NCBI GenBank assembly: GCA_018257865.1
Contig: JAEUBA010000067.1
Span: 62,001-126,000, forward strand
Direction of reading: 5' to 3'
Length of the DNA stretch: 64,000 nt
Source of the DNA: Stereocaulon alpinum
Taxonomy: Eukaryota; Ascomycota; Lecanoromycetes; Lecanorales; Stereocaulaceae
Shown: in pieces, positions 32,013 through 43,774 of the stretch
Layout: each line of letters opens with the position of its first letter
Numbering within the stretch: position 1 is the first letter of the stretch
Translations under genes and position numbers: made by a program
Notes under the pieces: model-generated
The model's input: only the letters and a program-made list of their open reading frames with translations
Databases searched by the model: none
What the model was told of the DNA's origin: nothing

Positions 32013-32829
32013 ATGTTGGTCTTCCTCACCTTGTTGTTACACAGTCGCCTACCTCGCACAACAGCAGCAGACGTACTAGCCGAGGCTCATATAGTGAAAG
32101 CACTCGCCGTACCAAGCAAAGCCCCACTGGCTGCGGCAGAAGAGATCAGCATAAGAGGATCCTTCGCCTTGCCAAGTGCAGCCTCATCAAGCGCATACCC
32201 GCCACCAACATTACCCACCATAGCAACCAACAATGCCGGCGACTGTGTTAGTGGCGATGAACACACCAACTGGGCCGGTCCGATAACCTTCCAAGACTGC
32301 GAGTATGCTATAGACCTGTTGTATGGAAGGATCCATCGCTACGAAAGAAATATATTCACGTTCTGGTCACGAGAATTCATCAACGTGCCGCCAATGGATG
32401 GATGGGAGTTACCTGTTGGGTCGGCTTATGGTATGTCTAGAGTCCTACTATCCTCCTTTGCCTTCCCTTTCCCCAATGTCCAGCGTCACTAAGAGGTCTC
32501 CTTTGTGCGATCGAATAGGCAACTGCGTCCTCGTAGTCCGCATAGCGAAAGAATTCAACAACGACGTCCTCCCCCTTACCGGAGGCTTTCTGCACCCAAG
32601 CGTTTGGTCACCTATTTTTGCTGGAACGTGGCAGGAGATCATTGAGGGTCTTGGGGCGCTACACTGGGGTTGTGTAAGGCAGCGTGGATTGCCGGGTTGG
32701 GCTGCGCTGAAGACGGGAGTGTTACTGTTTGTGCCGAGGGATAGTATCGTGAGAAGGCAGTGGACTTGGCCTGCGCTGATGGTGGCGAATGGAACTGTGG
32801 ATTTGAGTAGCGGGACACTTGCTGCGTAG
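32013..32829 (+). CDS. Secreted Cys/Trp-containing hypothetical protein
   Basis: Two exons: 32013-32430 and 32519-32829, with an 88-nt GT-AG intron, giving 242 residues. The N terminus is hydrophobic (MLVFLTLLLHS), consistent with a signal peptide, followed by an Ala/Pro/Ser-rich linker to about residue 72. The folded part has spaced Cys and Trp: GDCVSG, W, DCEYAIDLLY, FTFWSREF, YGNCVLVVR, FAGTWQEII and HWGCVRQ. This pattern recurs in small secreted proteins of plant- and litter-associated ascomycetes as I remember it, but I cannot name a Pfam family. The splice restores YGNC in frame. Function is unknown; it may be an effector-like or wall-associated protein. Confidence 0.65.
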
Positions 32830-33087
32830 GACAGAAACAACGCCTGGAGATCAGTATCTCAAGGATTGGAAAGTTGGCATTTCTTTGCGTTCGGTCCATG
32901 TGGTAGTGGAAGTGGCAAAGTTATACAATTTGTAGCTAAAGATTCTGAACGCTCCCTATCCTGATGAAACGCATGCATGATATAAAAGCTGTAGATTCGA
33001 TTAACTCGCCTGCGAAGTTTCTGCTCGGTAACTGCTGCTCGAAGAGATGTTCTGCTCCAAAAGCCAACCTCCATTGGTGTATTTGAA

Positions 33088-34773
33088 TCAGAAGCCGTTG
33101 ATCTGAGGGCGGATAACGAATCGTCCTGACCTGTAATTCTCCTCATCAGTCTCGTCCTCCTCCTCGGGATTTTCTTCCCTCTCCCAACAGCTGTCACCAC
33201 CGTCGTCATCATCTTCGTCCATCTCAGGTCCCCAACTAGCTCGAGAATCAAGCTCGTCGCTGTTTGGCGTATCGTCGTCCGTGGACCCATAGATGTGCGT
33301 TACCGCCATGTCTTGTTTGACCTCGAGCCCTTGAGGTCCAGCTTGAAGTCCGTTCGGAAGCTGCGCTCCCGCCATTTGTCCCTGAGCCTCAGCTGAATGT
33401 TCGTTGGGGAGCAAAGAAGAACTTTGGTGTTGAACATCAGCCATTCGCTTTTCGATATCAGCCATGAAGAGTCTCTCCCGCTCGGCACGCTCATTAGCAG
33501 TGAGAACCCCCTCCTGCTTTGCACGCTCTAGGGCAGTATTGGTATTTGTGATGTTCCGATCTCCGCTGTCACTCTCCCCAGGCTCAGGACCGTTTATGTC
33601 CTGGTTCTGGTGCATGTTCGCTACTGTCATCTCAGCTTCAGTTGCGTGGCCTGCCACGCCTCCCTTGCTTAAATCTCCTAGAATTTCTAGATCGGACGCC
33701 CTAGGCTCCGACTGCTTCGCATATGGTATTGTGTGATCCGTGATATCTTCCCACGAATCCTCGGTGGTTTGTCTCGCCGTTTGTGGGGCTGAGATATTGA
33801 CTTGGGCCTGTTCTTCTTGTACTTGGGTGACAATTGCTTCATTCTGTGGAGTTGCTGGCTCATGTTGAGCCATGCGTTCTTGCATACCCTGTCGGAGATC
33901 TTTTGGAATTATGTCGAAGATACTGAATTTTTGGACACTCTGCACCTCACGCTCACGATCTAGGGCTTTCTGGACAGTGTCGGAACTAAAGCTTGGCCAA
34001 ATGAGATTCAAGCTGAAAGCCTGGCGGAATGGATCGTAAAATTCTTTCTTAAGCATGATACCGTGACGCCTCTCAGGCTCCGTGTTATAGACATATGCTG
34101 GATCGGGGTACTCCTGCCGAGTGTCCACAGCGGGCTCGATGTCTTGGACGGCACTCTGAGCGATTCGAACTTGTCGTTTTGCCTTTTGTGTTCTTGCAGC
34201 TCGTGCGAGTGCACAAGCTCGCAAGACGTTAGGATTAGGCTTAGTGTCTTTACGGGCCTTCTTCTGCCTAGGAACCCGCACAGCCTTTGTTTTTGGCTTA
34301 GTTACTACGTGAGCCTTCGTTCGCCTGGGAGCCTTTACACCTTCTATTCTGGCTTTAGTAGATGGGCGAGCTTGCTGCTGTGGCTTCGACCCCTCATGGC
34401 GAAGTTTTCGCTGCTTGGCGATTCTGACACTCTCTGGAACCACGTCATCATCATCTGTGTCTGTACCTGAGCCTTCAGAAGTCGCTGCTTTGCGTTTTAT
34501 TCCCACTTTGGACGGAGTAATAGTTGGGATCTGTTGGGTTGGGGTGTCAATAACCCCATTTGCTGCTTTAGACATTCTCCGCGTCCGCCGCCCTTGGCTG
34601 AGAAGCTCAGCGTCCAGCTCCGGCGTGGTCTGTTTTCTTCGGTCTTTCCCATCATCGGCAGGTACATACTCCCAGGTCCAGCGCTTTGTTGACGGGGGTG
34701 GCGTGGGAGGTTTTGGCTTGGAGATAGGTGTTATTACTGGGCCACTTGGGCCTGATAGTTGAGTTTCAGACAT
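33088..34773 (-). CDS. Charge-polarised nuclear hypothetical protein
   Basis: A single exon of 561 residues. The first 230 residues are strongly basic, with repeated KAP/KPK/RQKKARK-type clusters that should act as nuclear localisation signals, and a TP/SP-rich start (PPTPPPSTKRW). The middle (about 230-310) is the only globular-looking part, with PDPAYVYN and YDPFRQAF segments. The last 250 residues are acidic, Gln/Glu-rich, with a DEDDDDGGDS run near the end. No known domain is visible. The basic-then-acidic layout suggests a chromatin- or nucleolus-associated protein, but that is inference. Reading frame integrity and codon use look normal. Confidence 0.65.
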   Translation of the reverse strand: MSETQLSGPSGPVITPISKPKPPTPPPSTKRWTWEYVPADDGKDRRKQTTPELDAELLSQGRRTRRMSKAANGVIDTPTQQIPTITPSKVGIKRKAATSEGSGTDTDDDDVVPESVRIAKQRKLRHEGSKPQQQARPSTKARIEGVKAPRRTKAHVVTKPKTKAVRVPRQKKARKDTKPNPNVLRACALARAARTQKAKRQVRIAQSAVQDIEPAVDTRQEYPDPAYVYNTEPERRHGIMLKKEFYDPFRQAFSLNLIWPSFSSDTVQKALDREREVQSVQKFSIFDIIPKDLRQGMQERMAQHEPATPQNEAIVTQVQEEQAQVNISAPQTARQTTEDSWEDITDHTIPYAKQSEPRASDLEILGDLSKGGVAGHATEAEMTVANMHQNQDINGPEPGESDSGDRNITNTNTALERAKQEGVLTANERAERERLFMADIEKRMADVQHQSSSLLPNEHSAEAQGQMAGAQLPNGLQAGPQGLEVKQDMAVTHIYGSTDDDTPNSDELDSRASWGPEMDEDDDDGGDSCWEREENPEEEDETDEENYRSGRFVIRPQINGF

Positions 34774-36664
34774 CTTGAATAGAAGTCTTCAGATTCACCG
34801 AGGCCTGGCTGCGCGGGATCAAGAAGACCTTCCGTATCCTGGTGGAACTGTGAGAAGTTGAGATCTAAGTAGGGCGAAGAAAAGTCAGAAATACAACACC
34901 ACAAGCAACGTCCAGTTACGAAAATGATGTACTTACCAGGGCTAGAGACTGACCTTAACACCCTTCTCTAAATTTCACAGCTGTTGAAAATTTTAGGATC
35001 CAGGCTTCGCTGTGAATGTGTTGGAAACTCTTTCACGATGTTATGTGGAGCTACTGACTTAGCGGGCTATCTGGCAGAAGCTTGGGAAGACCTTACATCG
35101 TAATTACGATCTGGGATATCGAACACAGTCTTGTCCTGAAAAAGATGTTCACTTGCTTGGAGTTCAAGCTGATGAAATTTTCTACAGCTTTTGACACCAG
35201 CTGAGAAGAGCTTTTACTGCTGACGAAAGGTTTGCGGTGAATAATGACAATAGGTGAACGACAATAAGAGGCCTTAGTATTAACCGAAGTCGGAGGCTGG
35301 GGTTTCACAGGCCTGCAGCCGGTCACCAGGTCATCGTCAAGCAACGGTGACCAGGTGTCGTATCTTACTTTGAAACAGAGGCCAGGCAACCGGGAACCCG
35401 AGGCTGACCGCGCTTCGCCAAGCTGCCCGTGGGGCACAGCTCACTTTTTCTGAGTCCAGCTGAACTCAAACTCGACCGTGTTGCGTAGTCAAAAAGGCGC
35501 CTCCTAGCTGGTCTTCGTCGTAGTGTCTCTCAAAGCGATGTATTTCAGTTCCTTTCACGAGCTATAACCGACCGTTTTTGCCACAGCCAAATCCCGTGCT
35601 CGGCAAAAAGTCTGACTTTATCCGAACTTCAGCGCATTGTGTAACCACCACTAGTCCTCGGTGACTTTAGTCCAGTATTCAGCAAATGGTGAGATAATTT
35701 GTGGAAGTTGATGGTTTTCAATATCCTTAGGAAGAGTCTAGTACGATGCCATTTTTGACGCATCATACACGTGACACGTAACGCGTTCGTTGCTGGGGGG
35801 ACGCCCTCTGTTTATGAAGAGATTTTGATCAAGGGACGGGTTTGGCCTTTCAAGCATCGATCCATGACTCTACTGACGCTTCGAGTATTGAATATGTGCT
35901 GGAGCAACAGTCAGGTAATCAACGCGTGCCTGCAGGTGTCGCGTGGCAAGTATTTAGAGCGGACTGCCTACGCGTCGAGGTTCTCTACATATCTTGGAAT
36001 CATCTAATATATTATGCAAACATGAATGTTACGAAACCGACCGCAAGTTAGATGGAAGTTGTTTGCGTTTCTCTTGTCTAATGGGGATACTGTCCCACTT
36101 CTATCCTCGTCATCTGCGGTGGCTAGTGCTAGATGAGAGCCGCCAAAACGCGCGTTTAAGCAAGGTCTTTGCTACCTTAGTGAACCTTGACGTTACGACT
36201 TTCAGATTCTCTACGAAGTCTTCGCGTGCTATCGCCGCTCCAAGCTACGCTCTAAAAGACGCGCCTTCCTGCTGAACGTGTGGTTTCTCGTATGGCATTC
36301 ATTGTCCAACGATCTTACACCAACGATTGCCTAAGGTACCCGCTTGGGGATGTCTCAATAGGCGGCTAGACACTCCCGTGTCCCAGCCCAGATGCGAAAA
36401 TTTTCAGGTATCGCATACTAGTGTCGACTGATGCCGAGTGTATATTTGTGTTCACCCTCTTTCGCTGTCTCGGATTACCTGTCATGCGCTTATCGCATGA
36501 CAATGTGGAATCCCCACGTTTCAGGGTTGGTATTAAGGGCAGAGTATGTTCCAGAAGAGTGCGGATCCTGGCAGATAATATGCTGCCAGTGCCCGTATGT
36601 GCTTCAACCTGCGGTGAAGGACCCTACACCGTTTGATGTCGACAAATCTTGATGGCTAATTGCA
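34774..36664. other. Long intergenic region, no gene recognised
   Basis: About 1.9 kb upstream of the three-module secreted gene. Several open frames of 60-80 codons exist on both strands, but none carries a recognisable motif or a joinable exon structure. No homology to the VPxTQT module was seen here. Confidence 0.45.
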
Positions 36665-38364
36665 ATGTTTCTCGTCGAGTCATTCGCATCAATAACCTCA
36701 TCCTGTTTCATCGGTCTTCACTTTGCCTTCTTAAGCGCCTCTGAGATCGGAGCCAGCATTGCCGTTCCTGTCCATAACCAAAGTGTCTTGACCAATGCAA
36801 GGTCAGGACTCGCGTATAAAACCACCAACGTATATCCACTAACACTTCGAGTAGCAATCTACCTATCAGCTCTTTCCAGCTTTCTGACCATATTTCCGTA
36901 TCTCGCCCACACCACATTTCTTACACTGTCCGGGATACGCAAACACGTCTTGAGATAGACATTGGCGGACGTATGAGCCGCCAAGCTCTCGGACATGTCC
37001 TTATATACGCTCGACAATATTGCGAGCACATCATCGTTGACTTTGGACCAGATGCTCGACTATCTCCAGAGAGAGACCCTCTTCTTCTACAATGGCCTGG
37101 CGGTATTGTAGGAATTGGGACGATCTCTGGCCGACAATTAAAGTACTCATCGGTGGTGGACACAATGGTTGGCCTATATGCTGTACTATACACTCAAGAA
37201 AGATCTCGCGAAGCAGGCGTGGACATATTCGATAACAACATCATGGTTGGTGAGGGGTATGTGGAAGCGAGGTCAGCCTCTCAGAAGACTTTGACCATCC
37301 AGCTCCATATCTTACGGAATTAGGAACCAACAGCTCCCTGATCAGTAAATCCACAAAGACAGACCTTGCATTACCCACTAAGAGACACCAGATATCACAT
37401 CTTGTCCCTAACACACAAACGCGATTGGAATTGCTCATCGGCTCGCGGATGGACTCTGAGCTTCTCGAGCATATCTTCGAGCTTATCCAAAGCTGTTGCA
37501 ACTACACAAATGAGGCTGTCGGAGATCGACCGCTATCTTCGTCGATAGACCCTGTGATTCAACATGGGGCCAAGGGTGGCAGAGTAGTCGTAGAATCCGC
37601 TGGGGATCAGCGCTTGACGTTCTCGATTTTAGGAGATACCATGCGAAGATTGACTAATCTTTTGATTTACAACCAAATTGACTCTGAGGTGGAGTTCCAC
37701 ATATACCAGGCTAACCTGGGCATGGTTGGTAAAGGGAATGTCACAGATAGGTCAGCAATCTGGATGTCGCATTGATATGGTCATCCTTAATGACTTAAGT
37801 AGCAAAGCTTTAGGAACTCTTGCTCAAGACACCCATCTCATACGGCCCCATTTCAAGAGATTCCATCGCCAACGACAGAAAGACTACAATGTCCCCAATA
37901 CACAGACACGTCTTCGAATCTTCTTCGGCAGCCCGATGAATGCCAGGTACCTCCAGAACATGCCTCACAGTGTCCACAGATTTTGCAATCTAGAGATCAT
38001 TCATGGGGGAGACCGGCAGCTTCCACCTGACCAAGATCCTTTCAGGCGCACTCTATCTGGGACCGACTTGGTAGTAGCATCATATTCTTTGCATCATATG
38101 ATCTATGTTATCTTGAAGAACATCATGCGAGGTTTGCTGGATGTTCTCATTGTTGGGAAGGAAGACTGCGAAGTTACCTTTGATGTATGGGACGAGGGTA
38201 TAGAGATTGCGAGTGGTCGAGTCTCGATGGCAATGGATGGAGGGAGAGAATCGTCGGCCGTCACATTCAATAATGCTTTCAATGACGCCATCAAGGACCG
38301 CTTCAACAGAACAAGATCTCAAACAAACACCTCCAAGCGCTCCGAAGATCAACCGAAACCCTAA
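36665..38364 (+). CDS. Secreted protein with three tandemly duplicated exon-modules
   Basis: Four exons: 36665-36801, 36855-37271, 37334-37750 and 37803-38364, giving 510 residues. Exon 1 codes for a hydrophobic leader, probably a signal peptide. Exons 2, 3 and 4 each code for one copy of the same module, beginning TVRDTQTRLEIDIG, LVPNTQTRLELLIG and NVPNTQTRLRIFFG, with a later D(T/I)MxxL segment and an ending G.G.V. All three introns are phase 2 with related donors (AG|GTCAG), so exons 2 and 3 are symmetric; each is 417 nt with the chosen acceptor (37333; 37345 also works). The single-module paralogue is at 29 kb. Separate genes for copies 2 and 3 would lack start codons and signal peptides, which favours one gene. 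Function is unknown. Confidence 0.65.
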
Positions 38365-38475
38365 AGTCCGAGTACTCCTTGAGTTCGCCACCCCTCGTCA
38401 CTATTGAGAAGTCTATTCCCCTAAGTACCAAAGCTGTTCCCTTCTAGACCAAACAAAGACCCAATTACCGCGATA

Positions 38476-39086
38476 ATGGGCGACCAACAGATCCAAACGA
38501 CCGTAGAATCGCCCGAAGTAATTGCCTTCGCAAGTCGCATGTACGATGCTGCTCGTAAAGGCGACATAGCAATCTTCGAGCAAGCTCTCCCAGCCGGTCT
38601 TCCTGCAAACATGACCAATGATAAGGGTGATAGCTTAGTATGTCTTCGATGCGTCTCGCTTGCCCCCTGTTTGATACCTATTGTCTCTTCCTCTACCTCA
38701 AATCCCACACGTTGGCTTTACTGTTCACGCCAGTATCGACAACTTTGGCTAATGTTCCACTCCCATAGCTCATGCTCTCCACTTACCACGGCCACCTCGC
38801 CCTTTCTCGCCTCCTCCTGTCCCACAATGCCGATCCCAACAGACTTAACGACAGAGGTCAATCGCCACTGGCAGGTGCAGTCTTCAAAGGCGAAGGAGAA
38901 ATAGTCGATCTACTACTAGAATCTGGTGCAGATGTAGATCTTGGACGGCCGAGTGCTGCAGAGGCTGTGGAGCTGTTCAAGAAAACAGTTGAATACGGGA
39001 CGAAGTTCCAAGAGGCGAGGGACAGGTTGAAAAAGAGGAGAGAAGGAGGGGTGGGAGGAACGAAGGGGGCTACTGAGCTGGCTTGA
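38476..39086 (+). CDS. Small ankyrin-repeat protein
   Basis: Two exons: 38476-38637 and 38769-39086, with a 131-nt GT-AG intron, giving 159 residues. Two to three ankyrin repeats are visible (MYDAARKGDIAIFEQAL, LMLSTYHGHLALSRLLL, then SPLAGAVFKGEGEIVDLLL), followed by a charged helix ending in a Lys/Arg/Gly-rich tail. It resembles the small conserved ankyrin proteins of fungi (for example budding-yeast YGL242C). It probably mediates protein-protein contacts in cytoplasm or nucleus; no partner is indicated. It starts 112 nt after the end of the three-module secreted gene. Confidence 0.8.
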
Positions 39087-40095
39087 ATAGCGTTGTGACG
39101 AATTACGACTGGATGGTTCCCTTGATGGTCTTATCGTTGACGAAAGTCTGAAATTGTATTATATGTAATCTGGCGGTTAAACTTGTGGTACCACTACAAT
39201 TTGCAATTAGATATTACCCCCTATATTAATATATTCCTCAGGTCAAGTACGGTGCCCGTGGCTCCTTATAAGTCAGGGCAGCCGTTCAGGAGCTAACAAG
39301 CCTGAGAGGATACCAACGCCACATCTTATTCTAGAGGTGCCCCGAGCCTATCTTCGCGCGACTTCAATCCCCTATGGACGACGACCATCACCTCATAACT
39401 CTCCAAAACTTTCGGAGAGTACACATCAGCTTCTTGTCTCTAATCACAGCTTATCTCGAGCTTTCACGTTTTCCTGGGTATGTGCTATACTCGTTACAAA
39501 ACAATCACTCCAGTATTATTATCCACGACATTCGACGCTGGAAAATATGATACCTCGGAGGGGTATAGTGCTTCATCGCACAGTGGTGATGAGCTGAGTG
39601 TGTTGACAATTCCGAATCTTGGCGTCTGATATCTTCGCTACACTTTCACTGTGTTGAAGCTTGCTCTGGGACTGTACTTTTGGGTATTGGTTTAGGGCAC
39701 TTGTAGCTTGTTCATTGGCGGTTTTATGTCTAGGAGGTTGAGCAATGATGGTATTATACGTCGGCTATCAGATGGGGCTGTCAAGTGTAAAGGTATGACT
39801 AGCTAAGGCTCAGGTCCAAAACAAAGGAAGTAGAGACAAGTTTTGTTATCTATAATTGCATCTACGCGATCTTATTTACTAGGAAAGAGGGCTAGGTCCA
39901 GCCGTAGACCTAGAGATCTTGAATTCAGAGCGCTGACGAGGAGTTTTGTGTGGCGAGTTGATGATAGCGTAAAGAATTGGATTGATTGTTGTGACGACTT
40001 GGTAGTTTTTTATCTGCATCTACGCTATCGATCATATCAGAGAATGACTGACACAGACCCAAAGCCAGCACAGTCACTCCAAGATCTACATGTTG
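39087..40095. other. Intergenic, no gene recognised
   Basis: About 1 kb between the ankyrin gene and the J-domain gene, containing both 3' ends. Open frames of 80-90 codons on the plus strand have no recognisable motif. Confidence 0.45.
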
Positions 40096-41159
40096 TTACC
40101 TGACAACAGGGCCACTTTGTCCCGTACGTGCATTACGCCTACGAGCGTTATGGCAATCCCGATCATAGTCCGCCTTCTGCTCCGGATCGAGCAGTACCTC
40201 CGCAGCATAGCCTACTTGAGCAGCTCTCTCATCAACCTTCTTAAGCTCTACCTCCGACATGGCGGCGTTCTCGCACTTGTCGGGATGCACCTTGATACGC
40301 TGTATCTTTGCGGCTTTTGTGATCTCGGCTATGGAAGCATCGGGAGAGATTCCGAGCGTAGCGTAGTGATTTGGCAGCTCCTCTTTGATGGGGGACGGCC
40401 ACACAGCTTTGTAAGGTTTCTTATAACGGTTTCCACAATCATCGTCAACGTCGTCGTATCTTCCGCTCCGGCTACTTCTGGGCTTCTCTTCACATCGGCT
40501 GCTGCTCTGAGGGTTGTATTGGCAGCTATCGGTACCGCTCCTATCAAGCATTTTTTTGCGAGAATAGAGGCTTAGAGGCTCACGGTAGGTGTTATTGCTG
40601 CTCACCTCGGGCTTTCCACTGTGATAAGAGGGCCGTCGATGCTCAGCGTAGTTTTGCGAAGGACGAGACTTGCTCGGCGAGGATTCTGTGGACGGCAGAC
40701 CTGGCTCTTGTGATCGCATTTCTTGGGTGCGTTTAGGTTGGGCGCTATTGACATCTGCTGGACGTAGGTTTATATCAGCATGACGCAAGTTTGCTCTCTC
40801 CCGTTAATGCTCAAAGTGGGCCTTAGTCTTGTACACTCGGCGAGTCTGGAATCATTGCGAAGCTTACCACTTTTCCTTCTATAAGATTCAGGTGCGACCC
40901 TCAGGCGACCGAAGTCATGTATGAATTGATCTCTATCTTTGTACAACGGTTTGGCTGTGGCTCGATATACTAGTGGAAGGCCGGAGCCTTGATGAATGGC
41001 GTAAGAAGATTCACTGTAAGGCTCGCGGTTGCCCTGCTTTCCATATTCCCATGGCGGAGGTCTATAATGAGATTCTCGGCTAACATACTCTCGGAACTCT
41101 TGGGACTCTCGGGAGCTGCCTTCGCTTCCTCCTCCGCTAGCAGATGGACGTTGCGACAT
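40096..41159 (-). CDS. J-domain (DnaJ-like) protein with C-terminal J domain
   Basis: Two exons: 41159-40868 and 40793-40096, with a 74-nt GT-AG intron, giving 329 residues. The first 235 residues are disordered, Ser/Arg/Pro-rich. The J domain is near the C terminus (about 239-305): NHYATLGISPDASIAEI, the HPDK loop (VHPDKC) and VLLDPEQKADYDR. HPD is intact, so it should stimulate an Hsp70 ATPase. It has no Gly/Phe region, Cys-rich zinc centre or TM segment, so it is a type III (class C) J protein. A further in-frame ATG at 41393 exists, but MSQRPSASGG at 41159 is a more natural start because the upstream part looks non-coding. Chaperone client is unknown. Confidence 0.75.
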
Positions 41160-42253
41160 ATTCGGGTCAATGGGAAGCGGAAAGCTCTGGGAGTGTTTGA
41201 CTAGGTTGGCGATATCAGTCAAGCCAACTGTGGGATCTGTTGTGCTGATGAAATGTGATGAGCTTGAAGGGTGAAAGTCCAGGCAAAACTTGGCGGTGGC
41301 CGAGAATATTCGTATCTTTTTGTGTCTCCCACCTATATTAGTAAATCGAATTCCTTGTACCACGCGTCTGTTTCTCGCACTGTCAGACGGCATTACCCGT
41401 CAGAGAGAGGGCTCAGACTTGGCGAGAATCAACGCGGAAAGAGATAGATAACTCGGAATATTATGAAACACCCCAGACATATTTAGTCTTGTTGTGGCAA
41501 ATTGTGAAACCTCGTAGACGGATATAATCTTGATGTGGCAAATGCAGTTCACAGCAGCGAAGTAAGCAGACAAAATCGTTACAAAGTATAGCAGACACGT
41601 CTTCCTCTAGAACGCATCCTGCATGTCTGCTACTAGCTTCAATCTCTTCGTTATAGGAAATGAGTGAGAGACGACAGCTATGCCGTCTAGCTAACCATAG
41701 ATGATTGTCTCTTACTCTCAGATTTACGTACGATGATTTCTGAACCAAGCCTACTGTGGAGTAGCCACAGATACTTTGTTGAGTCGACTAAGGATAGAGA
41801 AATGAGAAGATGTGCTCTCCTGATATTCAAAGAGCTTAAGTCGAATATAGAGACGCGATGACTGGTGGCGGAGCTAGCTAGGCAGGTCTGAATGGAAGCT
41901 CGCCACGTCATTGCTGTGCTTAAGCATGAGCATTACTGCCGTACGGGAGGAGGCTGTTTCAATATTATTCGCCCGGCTTTCTGCATAAGGACTGGCCTCG
42001 TAGCCTTCAGCTTGAAACATAATCACTAACACCAAGAACGCAGAATTGCCCGAGGTATGGTACATGCCGGAAATCACGGCTCAGGCAATACTTTGTGGCA
42101 TGAAATCATTCTCCAGGAAGACTTGGGTACTATAACGCTGGGCTATAACATGTTCCTTATGGTACAAAAGAGAAGGAGATTGAATGCACTGCTGAGTATT
42201 AAACCCAGGCCTTCTACGACACTAATCATTCCTAAACCGGCTAGCGTTAATCT
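41160..42253. other. Intergenic, divergent promoters
   Basis: About 1.1 kb between the J-domain gene (minus) and Rpn8 (plus). No recognisable coding frame or RNA gene. Confidence 0.45.
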
Positions 42254-43599
42254 ATGGCCGCTGGTGGTTTTGCGAGCTTCGGAGCTCCGTCCAATTCAAC
42301 AAACATCGACAACCTACAACACCAACACACTTCCTCCGTTATGCCTGCTACCACAGCTGAGACCCTGTCACTGGTATCGCGCACAGTATCCGTCGCCCCC
42401 CTCGTCCTCCTCTCAGCAGCAGATCACTTTGGTCGATCAGGCAAAGGACTACGAAAGCGAGTAGTAGGCGTCTTACTCGGGCAGAATGATGGCAAGAACG
42501 TGAGGGTTTCGAACAGCTTTGCTGGTACATACATATCTTCTTCCCTACGTTTGATAAACGGTGGCTGACCATGCCATCCCCCAGTTCCCTTCGAAGAAGA
42601 TGAAAAGGACCCGTCAGTATGGTTCCTGGACCACAACTACGTTGAGGGCATGAACGACATGTTTAAGAAAGTCAACGCGCGAGAAAAACTCATAGGATGG
42701 TATCACTCTGGTCCCAAGCTGCGCGCGTCCGATCTGGAGATCAATGAGCTGTTTAAGCGCTACACACCGAATCCTCTACTGGTTATCATAGATGTGCAGC
42801 CGAAGGAAGTCGGCGTACCTACGGACGCTTACTTCGCCGTGGAAGAAATTAAAGACGTATGCTTTCCACTCCCCTCCATTTCATTTTCCCATCTTCATCC
42901 CGGCAATGTCTACGGGGTACATGCTGACAGTTTTCTCGTGATACACAGGACGGCACCACAACAACCAAAACCTTCATGCACACACCCTCCATAATCGAAG
43001 CCGAAGAAGCAGAAGAAATAGGCGTCGAGCATCTCCTCCGCGATATTCGCGACGTCGCAGTGGGCACCCTCTCCACACGCATAACATCCCAACTCCAATC
43101 ACTACAGGGCCTACATCTCCGCCTCCGCGACATAGGCGCCTACCTACAGAAAGTAATCGACAAAGAATTACCCGTCAATCACGCGATCTTGGGCAACCTC
43201 CAAGACGTTTTCAACCTCCTACCCAATCTAAGTAACCCCACAGCTCTAACACCGTCAGAGGCCAGAGGGGATATAGTTGTGGACGGGGCGCCGGGGAGCA
43301 CAAGTAACACGGATCTTGCGCGGAGTATGAGCGTCAAGACGAACGATCAGCTGATGTCGATCTATTTGAGTAGTTTGGTTAGGGCTATTACGGCATTCCA
43401 TGATCTGATTGAGAATAAGATACAGAATCGGCAGCAGCAGGAGGAGAAGGATGCCAAGAAGGAAGAAGAGGGGAAGGATAAGGATGGAAAGAAGGTGAAT
43501 GGTGTTAATGGGGTCAATGGTGAGGCGGAAGAGGGGAAGGGTGAGGAGAAGGAGAAGGCGGAGAAGGGGAAGGGGAAGGAGGGCGATAAGAAGAGGTGA
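42254..43599 (+). CDS. RPN8: 26S proteasome regulatory subunit Rpn8
   Basis: Three exons: 42254-42524, 42585-42856 and 42949-43599, giving 397 residues. Rpn8 is an MPN-domain lid subunit that pairs with the deubiquitinase Rpn11. The MPN domain (about 38-170) shows TVSVAPLVLLSAADHF, KRVVGVLLGQ, WYHSGPKLRASDLEINELF and NPLLVIIDVQPK. The JAMM zinc residues are not all present (HSGP where active enzymes have HTHP; no matching second His), as is normal for Rpn8, which is inactive. The C-terminal half is helical and ends in a long Lys/Glu/Gly-rich tail with VNGVNGVNGE. Introns are GT-AG. It is convergent with the oxidoreductase gene, 175 nt apart. Confidence 0.92.
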
Positions 43600-43774
43600 T
43601 CTCAGTGGTGGTAAAAGGACGTTCGGGATCGATATCATTCGGTATAGAAAGGCATATGGAAGGCAGACGCGGTCTTCCCGGCATAAGCGTGCAATGTACA
43701 ATACATTCAATCCAGTATCTATGGTAATCTACAAAAGATCCCTCCTTATAATTCCAGCTCCCTTCTCCCAACGC

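Noticed and set aside
36973..37323. Module copy 1 taken as a separate gene ending at TAG 37323
   Set aside because: The TAG lies after a GTCAGC donor used in the same position in the next copy; splicing there joins all copies in one frame with one signal peptide. It remains an alternative.
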